Numbered from the stretch's first letter, positions 8,711-17,944 are shown. The stretch: 64,000 nt of DNA from Caballeronia sordidicola (GCF_000729995.1 NZ_JNFG01000007.1:186001-250000), one strand, 5' to 3'. A program made the numbers and translations. The notes: generated by a model from the letters alone, not told the origin.

Positions 8711-9268
8711 GAAGCTCGTCTCCTTTGTTGCAAGAGGTGAAGTGCCCGCATCGACAACCGCGGCAAGATTGCTGATGAAGGACGATCGGGGCCGAGACGA
8801 CCAGCGCTCGAATGCACAGGAGAAGTGACTCCCCGTCATTGCGCGACCAGCTTAGCCCCCATTACTTACAGTTCCGTTGTGCAAGCCACCGGTGCCAATG
8901 ACGGCCCTCGTGCCTCTGATAACCCCCGCTTCAAAAAAGTTTTCGAAGTGAAGGCGATTGACCGACCCATCCGCTGACTCCCATAACCTGAGACGGATTC
9001 GATATCACCGTGATACGCGCAGGAATCAAGCCAGCTCGCGTACAAAGCCCGGGGGTGTTCGTCCGCTCTTTTAACTCGCTAACGAAATAAAAATTTTTCG
9101 CCTGAACCGCGGTGCTTTGCACCCCGGGGCGTAGCGACGAACGAGGTCGTAAGCTCGTGTCAGCGACCTATAATTTGCGCAGGCGCTTATTCGCTGGAAG
9201 GTGAGTGGCGCCACCTCGGCCCTTCTTTGTCACTTAACTCCGTACTACGTAGTTGGGGGGATAACGCC
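8711..9268. other. Non-coding stretch between divergent small genes
   Basis: About 560 bases separate the glycine-zipper gene from the DUF1059 gene. Possible frames are short and lack family resemblance. A TATAAT hexamer sits at 9169-9174, about 95 bases before the DUF1059 start, but there is no good -35 partner. Nothing else is supported. Confidence 0.4.
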
Positions 9269-9481
9269 ATGACCCGCAAATACATCGACTGCCGCGAGTT
9301 TCCCAGCGAGATGAACTGCACCATCGCGCTGTCTGCTGACTCCGATCAAGAACTCCTGGATGCCGCCGTCCAGCATGCCGTGTCGGTTCATAAACACACC
9401 GACTCTCCCGAACTGCGTGCCCAGTTGAGCGCGCTGTTCCACCAGGGCACTCCGCCGGTCGATGCACCGAGAACCGCATGA
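9269..9481 (+). CDS. DUF1059 family small protein
   Basis: A 70-residue cytoplasmic protein beginning MTRKYIDCREFPSEMNCT. Cysteines at 8 and 17, then DSDQELLDAAVQHAVSVH, match the small DUF1059 family, in which two N-terminal cysteines and a helix ending in H-A-x-x-x-H are usual. Function is unknown. ATG 9269 starts at the family N-terminus and has a G-rich run (GGGGGG) 8 bases upstream; the frame extends to 9227 without similarity. It is single, followed by a methyltransferase remnant. Confidence 0.75.
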   Translation: MTRKYIDCREFPSEMNCTIALSADSDQELLDAAVQHAVSVHKHTDSPELRAQLSALFHQGTPPVDAPRTA

Positions 9482-9531
9482 TTCGCTGTTGAGCAATCGG
9501 AACCGTGTCTTCACCAAGCGGCGTCGATTAA

Positions 9532-9825
9532 ATAAGAAGTAAGCGTCACGTCCATGAAACCCTGGCTGACGATGGCACGTGGATGATCGTCGAACCGTTT
9601 GCCAACGACACGCTCGAAGGAAACCTGAATCCGGTCGGGAGGATCTTTTACTCGGCGTCTACGCTGATCTGTACACCGGCTTCCAGGGTTCAGGCGGGCG
9701 CCATGTGCGTCGGCGCGCAAGCCGGCGAGCGGCGAATTCACGATGTGGTCACGGAAGGAGGCTTCAGGCAATTCCGCCGCGCGACGGCGACGCCGTTCAA
9801 TCTCATCTTTGAGGCGCGGCGATAA
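9532..9825 (+). pseudogene. Remnant of a SAM-dependent methyltransferase (C-terminal part only)
   Basis: From 9532 the frame reads HETLADDGTWMIVEPFAND, then NLNPVGRIFYSASTLICTP, GAQAGERRIHDVVTEGGF and FRRATATPFNLIFEARR. This is the C-terminal third of a class I methyltransferase of the winged-helix plus methyltransferase type found in actinobacteria and proteobacteria. A TAA at 9529-9531 closes the frame upstream, and no SAM-binding Rossmann half is present before it. The similarity starts before the first ATG (9583), so this is a truncated relic and not a short gene. The opposite-strand open frame 9511-9771 is a shadow. Confidence 0.65.
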
Positions 9826-9905
9826 AACGTGCGAAGGGTTCCCGTAGGCTTCCCGGCTTAGCGTGACGGGGACACTGCAGGGACCCTCTCGCGTAGTCTT
9901 CGCTG

Positions 9906-10712
9906 TTACTTTTTTGCGGCAGCCTTCGCACCGTTGAGGACTGCGCGTTTCCTGGGCGCTGATTTCGCCACGGGCCTCTTGCGTGCAATCGATTCAGGCT
10001 TCTTCGCCAACCCCTCCCTGCTCCATTGCTCAAGCAAGATGTGCGTCTGCGTGCGCACCGTCGCCTTGAGCAAGTTGCCCTTCTCGGTGTCGATCTCCTT
10101 CCATCCAAGCAATGCAAGCGTGGTGCGCGGCGCGACATGGAACATCAACAGTTGCCCGTGCAAACTCAGCAGCCGGATCAACGTAAGCTCGTCGTCGGGT
10201 TTCGCCCCCGTGATGCGCGCGATCAACCTTGAGCCAACATCGTTCAAGGGCTGCCGCACGCGCCGCGTCATGATGTCGGATGCAATGGTCGGCTCATGTC
10301 CCGTCTGTTCACGCGTAAAGAAAAGCCGCTGGTTGGACGTGCCGCAAGCCTTCTCGAACATACGGTCCGCGATCGCCTCCTGAATGCGAATGAAAGCATC
10401 GATCAGCTCCGGAATATCGCTGTCGCGGCTCAACACCTCGGCTGCGTGAGTGACCACCGGCTCAAGCGAGACCCAGGACGAGTCGGCGAGATATTCCGCA
10501 CAAGCCCGGTACACCCCCTCTTTATTCTCGAAGTAATACTGCAGCGCGGGTGCATTGACCCCGGCACGCGAGGCGATGTCGCGCGTCGACGCACCCTCGA
10601 AACCATGCTCTCCAAACGACTCGATCGCGGCTTCAATGATTCGCAGCCTTGTCTCGTCGCCTCGCACATATCCGCCGGCCGGCGGACGGCGCAGCCGTTT
10701 TGTGTCGTTCAT
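9906..10712 (-). CDS. TetR-family repressor of the adjacent efflux operon
   Basis: A 268-residue TetR regulator: N-terminal helix-turn-helix (RIIEAAIESFGEHGFEGAS, then RDIASRAGVNAPALQYYFENKEGVY at about 43-67) and a ligand domain of the DUF1956/CerR-like type (about 95-225). It is divergent from the tripartite pump operon at 10805, and the 92-base gap carries a promoter overlapped by two palindromes, so it should be the local repressor. The last 32 or so residues are a basic Lys/Ala/Pro/Arg tail resembling histone H1-like tails, unusual for TetR proteins. The start at 10712 has GGAGAGG upstream; the frame extending to 10859 would run through the promoter. Confidence 0.88.
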   Translation of the reverse strand: MNDTKRLRRPPAGGYVRGDETRLRIIEAAIESFGEHGFEGASTRDIASRAGVNAPALQYYFENKEGVYRACAEYLADSSWVSLEPVVTHAAEVLSRDSDIPELIDAFIRIQEAIADRMFEKACGTSNQRLFFTREQTGHEPTIASDIMTRRVRQPLNDVGSRLIARITGAKPDDELTLIRLLSLHGQLLMFHVAPRTTLALLGWKEIDTEKGNLLKATVRTQTHILLEQWSREGLAKKPESIARKRPVAKSAPRKRAVLNGAKAAAKK

Positions 10713-10747
10713 TCGTGCCTCTCCGTTCAACCAAACAAATATATCAC

Positions 10748-10775
10748 TTGACACAATTCTTCCAACTGGAATAAT
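10748..10775 (+). promoter_or_regulatory. Sigma-70 type promoter of the efflux operon
   Basis: TTGACA at 10748-10753, a 16-base spacer, then AATAAT at 10770-10775. It lies about 30 bases before the adaptor start codon, giving a short leader. The -10 region lies between the two operator palindromes. Confidence 0.6.
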
Positions 10776-10789
10776 TGTTCCGATTGGAA
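10760..10789. promoter_or_regulatory. Twin operator palindromes, probable TetR binding site
   Basis: TTCCAACTGGAA (10760-10771) and TTCCGATTGGAA (10778-10789) are related 12-bp dyads with 18-base centre-to-centre spacing. They overlap the spacer and -10 of the pump promoter, so binding would block RNA polymerase. Assignment to the adjacent TetR protein is inference. Confidence 0.6.
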
Positions 10790-10804
10790 TAATTTGGATT
10801 AAAA

Positions 10805-11944
10805 ATGTCAACAACCGCCGGCGCGCCTCCGCGCGAAGTGCCCCAGGATTCCGCCGCATCGCCTACGCGGCGATCGGGAAAGCGCTTGATCCTGGTCGTG
10901 CTCGGGATCATCGCGCTAGTCGTTGCGGGTATCTGGCTCGCGCGCTGGTGGACAGTGGGCCGCTTCATTGAAAGCACCGACGACGCCTATTTGCAAGCCG
11001 ACAGTGTCACCGTTGCGCCCAAGGTCAGCGGCTACGTGACCGATGTCTACGTGGGTGACAACGCCACGGTCAAGGCCGGCGACCCGCTGGTCCGGCTCGA
11101 TACCCGCCAGTACCAGGTCGCGCTCGATCAGGCGCAGGCGACCATCGCCGCACGCGCCGCAGATATCCAGCGCGCGCAAGCGGACATCCTCCAGCAGCAC
11201 GCCAACATTGAACAAACCAAAGCGCAGCGGCAAGTCGCCCGCGTCAGCGCCCAGCATGCACGCGACGAAGTCCAGCGCTACGCGCCGCTCGCCGCCACCG
11301 GCGCTGAAACCAGCGAACGGCTGTCCGAGTTGACCAGCACACGCGATCAGGCGGTGGCAACGCTGGCAGCGAACACAGCCGCCGTCGATGCCGCCGAGAC
11401 ACAGATCGCCGCCACCACCGCGCAGATCGCCCAGGCGCGTGCCCAGCTCGAGGCGGCAGAAGCAAGCGCACGGCAAGCGCACCTCGACCTGCAGGACACC
11501 GTCGTACGCAGCGTACTGGCCGGCAAGGTGGGCGACCGCTCGGTTCGAGTCGGTCAGTATGTACAGCCGGGCACGCGGATGCTGTCGGTGGTACCGGTGC
11601 AAAGCACCTATCTGACGGCCAACTTCAAGGAAACGCAGGTCGGCCACATGCGCGTCGGTCAGCCGGTAATCCTGCACGTGGATGCGCTGCCAGGCACGGA
11701 CCTGCACGGCGTGGTGGACAGTTTTGCTCCCGGCACCGGGGCCCAATTCGCGCTGCTGCCGCCGGAAAACGCCACGGGCAATTTCACCAAGATCGTCCAG
11801 CGCATTCCTGTGCGCATTCGCATTGAGACAGGGCCGGAGACACGCAGCGTATTGCTGCCCGGCTTGTCGGTGACGGCCGATGTCGATACCCGCTCATCAC
11901 GCGAAGGCGACCAGCGCATCAAAGCCGAGAACGATCATGGCTGA
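10805..11944 (+). CDS. HlyD/EmrA-type membrane fusion protein of an efflux pump
   Basis: A 379-residue periplasmic adaptor. It has one N-terminal transmembrane helix (about 27-47), the EmrA signature STDDAYLQAD (57-66) and APKVSGYV (71-78) opening the lipoyl-like half, a long Ala/Gln-rich coiled hairpin (about 110-235), and the second lipoyl half with beta-barrel (VRSVLAGKVGDRSVRVGQYV onward). It links the inner-membrane EmrB-like pump to the outer-membrane factor. It is the first gene of a three-gene operon; its stop overlaps the start of the next by 8 bases. The leader is only about 30 bases and has no obvious Shine-Dalgarno. Confidence 0.9.
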   Translation: MSTTAGAPPREVPQDSAASPTRRSGKRLILVVLGIIALVVAGIWLARWWTVGRFIESTDDAYLQADSVTVAPKVSGYVTDVYVGDNATVKAGDPLVRLDTRQYQVALDQAQATIAARAADIQRAQADILQQHANIEQTKAQRQVARVSAQHARDEVQRYAPLAATGAETSERLSELTSTRDQAVATLAANTAAVDAAETQIAATTAQIAQARAQLEAAEASARQAHLDLQDTVVRSVLAGKVGDRSVRVGQYVQPGTRMLSVVPVQSTYLTANFKETQVGHMRVGQPVILHVDALPGTDLHGVVDSFAPGTGAQFALLPPENATGNFTKIVQRIPVRIRIETGPETRSVLLPGLSVTADVDTRSSREGDQRIKAENDHG

Positions 11945-13526
11945 TGTGACCACGGCACCTGCGGCGCCCGCGCCGGAGGCGGAGCGCGCGAGCGCGGCGG
12001 ACTGGCTGGCGGTTGCGGCCGGCTCGCTGGGCGCGCTGATGGCCACGCTGGATATCTCGATCACCAACTCCGCTTTGCCGCAGATCCAGGGCGAGATTGG
12101 CGCAACCGGCACCGAAGGCACGTGGATCTCGACCGGCTACCTCATGTCCGAGATCGTGATGATCCCGCTCGCTGCGTGGCTCACGCGCGTGTTCGGCCTG
12201 CGTAACTTCCTGCTCGCCAACGCCACGCTGTTCATCGCGTTCTCCATGATGTGCGGATGGTCGCACAGCCTGCCCATGATGATCGCCGGGCGTATTGGCC
12301 AGGGCTTCGCGGGCGGCGCGATGATCCCGACGGCGCAGACCATCATTCGGACGCGGTTACCGCGCTCGCAGATGCCCGTCGGCATGACGATGTTCGGCCT
12401 GATCGTGTTGCTCGGTCCGCTGCTGGGGCCGGTGCTCGGTGGATGGCTCGCGGAGAACATCAGCTGGAGCTGGTGCTTCTTTATCAACCTGCCTGTATGT
12501 ATTGCGCTGATCACCTTGCTGATCGTCGGATTGCCGGCGGACCGCCCGCAGTGGGGCACGTTTTTCAAGGCGGACTGGGTCGGCATTGTAGGCCTCACGA
12601 TCGGCCTGAGCTCGTTGACCGTCGTGCTCGAAGAAGGCCAGCGCGAACGCTGGTTCGAGTCCAGCATGATCATCTCGCTGACGTGCGTGTCGCTGGCGGG
12701 TATGGTGCTGATCGCCATTTCGCAACTCACCGCGAAGCGCCCAATCATGCGTCTGAACCTGATGCGCAACCCGCGTTATGCAAGCGTCATCGTCATTGTG
12801 TTCGCGGTCGGTGCGGGGCTGTACGGCGTGTCGTACCTTCTACCGCAGTTCCTCGGCATAGTGTCCGGATATAACGCGCAGCAGTCGGGCGCGATCATGC
12901 TGATATCGGGCGTGCCGGCGTTCCTGATCATGCCCATCTTGCCGCGCATTCTCGGCAAGCTCGACTTTCGCATGCTCGTGATCGGTGGGCTGTTGTTGTT
13001 TGCGTTGAGTTGCATGCTCGATATCGGCCTGACCGCGCAGAGTGTCGGGCACGACTTCTTCTGGTCCCAGCTGATACGCGGCTTCGCGCAAATCCTCGCG
13101 CTGATGCCGTTGAACCAGGCGTCGATGGCGGCAGTTTCGCGCGAGGATTCAGGCGATGCAGCCGGTCTCTACAACATGGCCCGCAACCTTGGCGGCTCGG
13201 TTGGACTTGCAATCATCGGGACCGTGATCGACCGGCGCACCACCTTCCATACCGCGATGATCCGCGAATCGCTGACGGCCAACTCGCTGGTGGGCCAGGA
13301 ACGCCTGACGTCGAGCGCCGCGAGCTGGTTCGCGCAAACCGGCGACATGGCCTACTCCAAAATGCGTGCGCTCGGCCAGATCGCGGCGCAGATCCATATG
13401 CAGGCGACTGTCATCACTTACTCTGAGACGTTCTATCTGCTCGGTCTCGCGCTGCTTGCCTGCGTGCCGCTCGCGCTCCTCCTGAAGACTCCGCGCGGCC
13501 CCGTTTCGCCGTCCGCCGGCCATTGA
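11937..13526 (+). CDS. EmrB/QacA-type DHA2 multidrug efflux transporter
   Basis: A 529-residue, 14-helix drug:proton antiporter. The first helix contains LDISITNSALPQI (38-50), the DHA2 motif, followed by WISTGYLMSE and a conserved RIGQGFAGGAMIPTAQ segment in helix 4-5. The start ATG overlaps the adaptor stop (ATGGCTGA), indicating coupled translation. With the adaptor and outer-membrane factor it should export hydrophobic drugs, phenolics or uncouplers; the substrate is not readable. The divergent TetR gene probably controls it. Confidence 0.92.
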   Translation: MADVTTAPAAPAPEAERASAADWLAVAAGSLGALMATLDISITNSALPQIQGEIGATGTEGTWISTGYLMSEIVMIPLAAWLTRVFGLRNFLLANATLFIAFSMMCGWSHSLPMMIAGRIGQGFAGGAMIPTAQTIIRTRLPRSQMPVGMTMFGLIVLLGPLLGPVLGGWLAENISWSWCFFINLPVCIALITLLIVGLPADRPQWGTFFKADWVGIVGLTIGLSSLTVVLEEGQRERWFESSMIISLTCVSLAGMVLIAISQLTAKRPIMRLNLMRNPRYASVIVIVFAVGAGLYGVSYLLPQFLGIVSGYNAQQSGAIMLISGVPAFLIMPILPRILGKLDFRMLVIGGLLLFALSCMLDIGLTAQSVGHDFFWSQLIRGFAQILALMPLNQASMAAVSREDSGDAAGLYNMARNLGGSVGLAIIGTVIDRRTTFHTAMIRESLTANSLVGQERLTSSAASWFAQTGDMAYSKMRALGQIAAQIHMQATVITYSETFYLLGLALLACVPLALLLKTPRGPVSPSAGH

Positions 13527-13546
13527 CGGCAAAGACACTATCCACG

Positions 13547-15013
13547 ATGTTCGCTCGCCCTACTACCCCTCTTTTACTGTCGTTGCTGGCGTCTGTTTGT
13601 GCCATCTCGGCCTGCACCGTCGGTCCCGACTATGCCGGTGCGCCGCAGGTCGCGCCCGACGCCGCGCATGCCTCCAACTTCGTGCGTACGCCCGCGGTCG
13701 GCATGGTCGCGACACGTGCACCGAGTCAATGGTGGCTGTCGCTCAACGACCCGCAACTGAACGCGTTGATCGACGCCGCGCTCGCCCACAACCCGGACGT
13801 TCATGCGGCCCAAGCGCGTTTGCGCGAAGCACGCTCGCAATTGCAGCACCAAAAAGCAAACGGCATGCCGACCGCCTCTTTCGACGCCGCCGCGTTGCGC
13901 ATGCGCGAGCCCAACCTGAGTTCGCTGTCATCGTCGCAAGGCAGTTCGGGCAGCTCATCTTCGTCGGGAGGGGGACCGCTGCAGCTCTATACGGCGGGCT
14001 TCGATGCTTCGTGGGAGATCGATCTGTTCGGCGGCACGCGACGCGCGGTGGAAGCCGCGACAGCAGAAGCGGATGCGGTCGACGCCGACCTCGCCGACAC
14101 CCAGGTGTCGCTCGCCGCGGAAGTCGCGCAAGCCTATGTCGACCTGCGTGACGAGCAGCAGCGCCTGACGCTTGCACAACGCTCCACGGAACTCGAGCAG
14201 CAGATGCTCACGTTGACGCAGCAGCGCCGCGCGCACGGCACGGCCGCCGACGTCGATGTGGAACGCCTGACCACGCAGGTCGAGAACACCCGTGCGACGT
14301 TGACGCCGCTCGACGAGCAAGTTGCCGAATCGCTCGATCAGCTTGCCGTGTTGACGGGCCAGGCTCCGGGTGCGCTCGATCAGGAGTTGTCTGCGCCGCG
14401 GCCGCTGCCGGCCTTGCCGGCTTCCGTGGCTATCGGCGACCCGGCTTCAATGCTGCAGCAACGGCCGGATATTCGCGCGGCGGAACGGCGTCTTGCTTCC
14501 AGCAACGCCCAGATCGGTGAGCACAAGGCTGACTTCTTCCCGAAGGTGACGTTGTTCGGCGACATCGGCTATACCGCCGCCAATCCTGGCCACCTCGTCC
14601 GCAAGAACAATTTCAGCTGGATTGGTGCGCCTTATCTGCAGTGGAACGTGCTGGACTTCGGCCGCACGCTCTCAAGCGTTCGCGGCGCCGAAGCATCGCG
14701 CGACGAGGCCGATGCGAAATACGCGCATACGGTGCTCGCGGCGTTGCAGGACGCAAATACTTCGTTGTCGCGATATGGGCATCAGCGCGAACATCTGGCT
14801 ACGCTGCAGCAAGTGCAGGCGTCGGCGGACCGCTCGCTTACGTTGGTGCGTCAGCGTTATACAGCGGGTACATCAAGCCTGATCGACCTGCTCGATACCC
14901 AACGCACGCAGTTCAGCGCGCAGCAGAATGTGGTCTCTGGACAAGCTGAATTGCTGAAGGATTTTGTATCTTTGCAGAAGAGCCTGGGACTTGGCTGGCG
15001 CGTGCAGGGGTGA
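13547..15013 (+). CDS. NodT-family outer-membrane efflux lipoprotein
   Basis: A 488-residue TolC/OprM-type outer-membrane channel. The N-terminus is a lipoprotein signal with lipobox AISAC (C23), followed by TVGPDY, the usual start of NodT-family factors. Two outer-membrane efflux repeats follow, with long helices (PQLNALIDAALAHNPDVHAAQARLREARSQLQ type; repeat two near QQRPDIRAAERRLASSNAQIGEHKADFFPKV). It completes the tripartite pump. A TTG start at 13523, overlapping the previous stop, is an alternative; I prefer ATG 13547 because it gives a compact lipoprotein signal. A 10-bp hairpin follows at 15043. Confidence 0.9.
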   Translation: MFARPTTPLLLSLLASVCAISACTVGPDYAGAPQVAPDAAHASNFVRTPAVGMVATRAPSQWWLSLNDPQLNALIDAALAHNPDVHAAQARLREARSQLQHQKANGMPTASFDAAALRMREPNLSSLSSSQGSSGSSSSSGGGPLQLYTAGFDASWEIDLFGGTRRAVEAATAEADAVDADLADTQVSLAAEVAQAYVDLRDEQQRLTLAQRSTELEQQMLTLTQQRRAHGTAADVDVERLTTQVENTRATLTPLDEQVAESLDQLAVLTGQAPGALDQELSAPRPLPALPASVAIGDPASMLQQRPDIRAAERRLASSNAQIGEHKADFFPKVTLFGDIGYTAANPGHLVRKNNFSWIGAPYLQWNVLDFGRTLSSVRGAEASRDEADAKYAHTVLAALQDANTSLSRYGHQREHLATLQQVQASADRSLTLVRQRYTAGTSSLIDLLDTQRTQFSAQQNVVSGQAELLKDFVSLQKSLGLGWRVQG

Positions 15014-15042
15014 CGGGAGTGCTTTGATGCTTGGGCGTTGGC

Positions 15043-15072
15043 GCGCCGGCCTCGATAGAATCAGGCCGGCGC
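15043..15072. terminator. Hairpin between convergent genes, probable bidirectional terminator
   Basis: GCGCCGGCCT, a 10-base loop, then AGGCCGGCGC: a perfect 10-bp GC-rich stem. It lies 30 bases after the outer-membrane factor and 10 bases from the fabV stop on the other strand. There is no T run, so strength as an intrinsic terminator is uncertain. Confidence 0.5.
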
Positions 15073-15081
15073 AGCGTGGAC

Positions 15082-16278
15082 CTAATCCTGGACGATGCCG
15101 GGAATGTCCACCTTGAGATTGACATCGGCTTCATAGTTGACCCCGTCGATCTCGAACCCGAACAGCCGCAGAAATTCGCTCTTATAGCCGGCGAAATCGG
15201 TGAGCTCGTATAGGTTGTCGCTAGTGACCTGATCCCAGAGTTGCTGCACGCGAGCCTGGACTGCCGGACTGAGTTCCTTGTAGTCCGCGCGCAACCGTCC
15301 TTCCTGATCCATGCAAGGCGAATCGCCATACAAACTGTCTTTGTACAGGGTATAAACCTGTTCGATGCAGCCCTCATGCGTGCCCTCTTCTTTCATGACC
15401 TTGAACAGCAAGGACAAATACAACGGCATCATGGGGATGGCCGAACTTGCCTGCGTGACAACCGCTTTCAATACCGAGACGCGCGCATCGCCACCGCGAC
15501 CGGACAGGCTATCGCGAATCGCCAGGACCTTTTGATCCAGGTCTTTCTTGGCAGCGCCTATGGAGCCGTTCCAATAGATGTCGTGAGTTATTTTCTCGCC
15601 GAGGTACGTGAAAGCGGTGGTCTTCGCGCCCTCTGCCAGAACGCCGGCTGCACTCAGTGCATCAATCCACATCTGCCAGTCTTCACCGCCCATCACGGCC
15701 ACGGTGTTGTCGATCTCGCTTTGCGTCGCCGGTTCCAGAACGCTTTCCTTGACGACTTCCTTATCGGAATCGAGGCCGCGAAGCGTGACGGTTTTGCCGA
15801 TCGGTTTCAGCGTCGAACTGAAAACCTCTCCGGTCTTTGGGTGCATCCGTTTAGGCGATGCAAGGCTATACACAACCAGATCAACCTGCCCGAGATCCTG
15901 CTTGATGACATCGATTGTCTTCTGCTTGATCTCGTCGGAGAAAGCATCGCCGTTGATGCTCTTTGCGTAGAGCCCCTTAGCGGCCGCGAATTGGGTGAAA
16001 GCTGCGGTGTTGTACCAGCCGGGCGAACCGGGCTTAGTCTCTTCACCGGGACGTTCGAAGAACACACCGAGGGTCTGCGCGCCGTAACCAAACGCCGCCG
16101 TGATCCGGGCCGCAAGCCCGTAGCCGGTCGAGGCGCCGATCACCAGGACTTTCCTGGGTCCCTCAGAAATCGGGCCTTGTGCCGTCACGTAGTCGATCTG
16201 TTTCCTGACGTTGGCTTCGCAGCCGACGGGATGAGTAGTCACGCAGATAAAACCGCGCACGCGTGGTTTGACGATCAT
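15082..16278 (-). CDS. fabV: FabV enoyl-ACP/trans-2-enoyl-CoA reductase
   Basis: A 398-residue NADH-dependent enoyl reductase, the last step of each fatty acid elongation cycle. The N-terminal [20 protein letters not shown], the cofactor loop [12 protein letters not shown] (about 48-59) and the extended active site Y235-x8-K244 with K245 ([11 protein letters not shown]) match FabV; these residue numbers coincide with those known for Burkholderia FabV. Length is normal. ATG 16278 has GAGGT upstream. FabV is much less sensitive to triclosan than FabI, so this gene probably contributes to triclosan tolerance. It is monocistronic and convergent with the efflux operon. The opposite-strand 367-codon frame is a shadow. 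Confidence 0.95.
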   Translation of the reverse strand: MIVKPRVRGFICVTTHPVGCEANVRKQIDYVTAQGPISEGPRKVLVIGASTGYGLAARITAAFGYGAQTLGVFFERPGEETKPGSPGWYNTAAFTQFAAAKGLYAKSINGDAFSDEIKQKTIDVIKQDLGQVDLVVYSLASPKRMHPKTGEVFSSTLKPIGKTVTLRGLDSDKEVVKESVLEPATQSEIDNTVAVMGGEDWQMWIDALSAAGVLAEGAKTTAFTYLGEKITHDIYWNGSIGAAKKDLDQKVLAIRDSLSGRGGDARVSVLKAVVTQASSAIPMMPLYLSLLFKVMKEEGTHEGCIEQVYTLYKDSLYGDSPCMDQEGRLRADYKELSPAVQARVQQLWDQVTSDNLYELTDFAGYKSEFLRLFGFEIDGVNYEADVNLKVDIPGIVQD

Positions 16279-16513
16279 GAAGACCTCGCTTATGGGGATG
16301 CCGGCATAGCAGTCAGGCGGCACGAAAAATTTCGAGCATTGTAAATGACGGACGTCAAGTCGGCACACGCTCGCTTCATTTCGCGGGCGGCCCACGGGGT
16401 TAAGATGACGCTTCGTCAAAGCGGCGTCAGGCGCAGCTTTCCACAGTATCCATGCAATGCATCCCACAGCGTCACCTCATTCGTGACTCCCGGAAAAGCA
16501 TGACGCCACTATC

Positions 16514-17269
16514 ATGATCTCTACCCAGTACATCAGCCGGATCAGCTTGCAGCGCGACAAGGTCGAGTCATTCGATCACTATCCGTTCTCGCTGCCGGCG
16601 GTCCGGTCGCTGGAAACGCTTGAACTGCATCCAAAGATGACTTTCTTCGTCGGCGAAAATGGCTCCGGAAAATCGACGCTCCTGGAAGCTATCGCCGTCT
16701 CGATGGGATTCAACCCCGAAGGCGGCACCAGGAACTTCAACTTTGGTACCCGGGCGTCGCACTCGGTGCTTGACGAATACCTGCGCATCGCCAAAGGAAT
16801 AAAACGGCCGAAGGACGGATTCTTTCTGCGCGCAGAGAGCTTCTTCAATGTGGCTACCGAGATCGAGAACCTCGATCTGGAATTCTCGTTCGGCCCTCCC
16901 GTCATCAACTCCTATGGCGGAAATTCCCTGCACGAGCGCTCACATGGCGAGTCTTTTTTGGCGCTGCTGATGAACCGCTTCGGCGGCAAAGGTCTTTACC
17001 TCCTCGACGAACCTGAAGCCGCGTTGTCTCCACAACGCCAACTCACCGCACTTGCCAGACTTCATGATCTGGCCCGCGATGAATCCCAGTTCATCATTGC
17101 CACTCACTCGCCTATCCTGATGGCGTATCCGGACGCGTGGATTTACGAGTTCACTACGGAAGGCGTGAAACGCGTCAGCTACGAAGAGACAGAACACTTC
17201 CAGGTCATGCGGGCGTTCCTGGCCAACCCCGAACGGATGCTGCGCACGCTTCTGAGTGACGAGGAATAG
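16514..17269 (+). CDS. Stand-alone ABC-type AAA ATPase (COG3910-like)
   Basis: A 251-residue soluble P-loop ATPase of the SMC/RecF-like ABC class. Walker A is GENGSGKS (47-54), the signature is SHGES (143-147), Walker B is LYLLDE (161-166) and the switch histidine is H198 (ATHSP). There are no membrane segments and no permease neighbour, and the central insertion is short, so it is not a RecF or an OLD nuclease with TOPRIM. This matches the small predicted-ATPase group COG3910 of unknown role. It is followed 52 bases later by an acetyltransferase gene on the same strand; a functional link is not evident. Confidence 0.85.
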   Translation: MISTQYISRISLQRDKVESFDHYPFSLPAVRSLETLELHPKMTFFVGENGSGKSTLLEAIAVSMGFNPEGGTRNFNFGTRASHSVLDEYLRIAKGIKRPKDGFFLRAESFFNVATEIENLDLEFSFGPPVINSYGGNSLHERSHGESFLALLMNRFGGKGLYLLDEPEAALSPQRQLTALARLHDLARDESQFIIATHSPILMAYPDAWIYEFTTEGVKRVSYEETEHFQVMRAFLANPERMLRTLLSDEE

Positions 17270-17321
17270 CCTGGCTCATCGAACATGCAACCCTCAACTA
17301 CCGACTCTTTGAGGTTCCAAC

Positions 17322-17780
17322 ATGGAACACATTGTTTTCCGGACCGCTCTCTTAGCCGATGTCCCTGCAATCGTCGCCTTGTTAGCCGACGACGAACTCG
17401 GGAGCCAGAGAGAAAACATCGGCATGCCGCTTGACCCAAGATATGTCGACGCGTTCCAGGCTATAGAAGCCGATGCGAACCAGCGACTCGTCGTGGTTGC
17501 CGATGGCGACGAGATAATCGGCACGCTGCAACTTTCGTTCATCCCCGGCATTGCACGCATGGGTTCGTGGAGGGGGCAAATAGAGGCGGTTCGAATCGCC
17601 GCTCATCGCCGTGATTCGGGACTAGGGCAGGAGATGTTCGAATGGGCGATCGCCGAATGCAGATCGCGAGGGTGCAACTTGGTCCAGCTCACGACCGACA
17701 AGAGCCGTACCGACGCACACCGGTTCTATGAAAAGCTCGGTTTCAAGGCCAGCCACGAGGGTTACAAGCTCGCCTTGTAG
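17322..17780 (+). CDS. GNAT-family N-acetyltransferase
   Basis: A 152-residue acetyl-CoA-dependent acetyltransferase. It opens with FRTALLADVPAIVALLADDELG, typical of GNAT strand 1 and helix 1. It then has QLSFIPGIARMGSWRGQIEAVRI, an atypical Q/R-x-x-G-x-G/A loop (RRDSGLGQEMFEWAI) that binds the pyrophosphate of acetyl-CoA, and the C-terminal KSRTDAHRFYEKLGF motif B. The substrate is unknown. The start is the ATG at the family N-terminus. It may be co-transcribed with the ATPase gene upstream. Confidence 0.88.
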   Translation: MEHIVFRTALLADVPAIVALLADDELGSQRENIGMPLDPRYVDAFQAIEADANQRLVVVADGDEIIGTLQLSFIPGIARMGSWRGQIEAVRIAAHRRDSGLGQEMFEWAIAECRSRGCNLVQLTTDKSRTDAHRFYEKLGFKASHEGYKLAL

Positions 17781-17944
17781 AGCGCATTGAACCGGCCTCT
17801 CAGAAGCCGCCTATACACCTCCGCACTTCTCCAAAGCACAAACGCACGAGTATCCGTGCGTCTCCATTTCCGCCAAGACGGGGTCTGATCGCGCGTAGGC
17901 ACGCAACAGAATTCGCTTGCCTAAATTCGCGCAGCAGATAATAT

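Noticed and set aside
9169..9174. TATAAT as the -10 of the DUF1059 gene
   Set aside because: No acceptable -35 hexamer at 16-18 bases upstream.
15241..16344. A 367-codon plus-strand frame opposite fabV
   Set aside because: Antisense to a certain fabV with catalytic motifs; no family resemblance.
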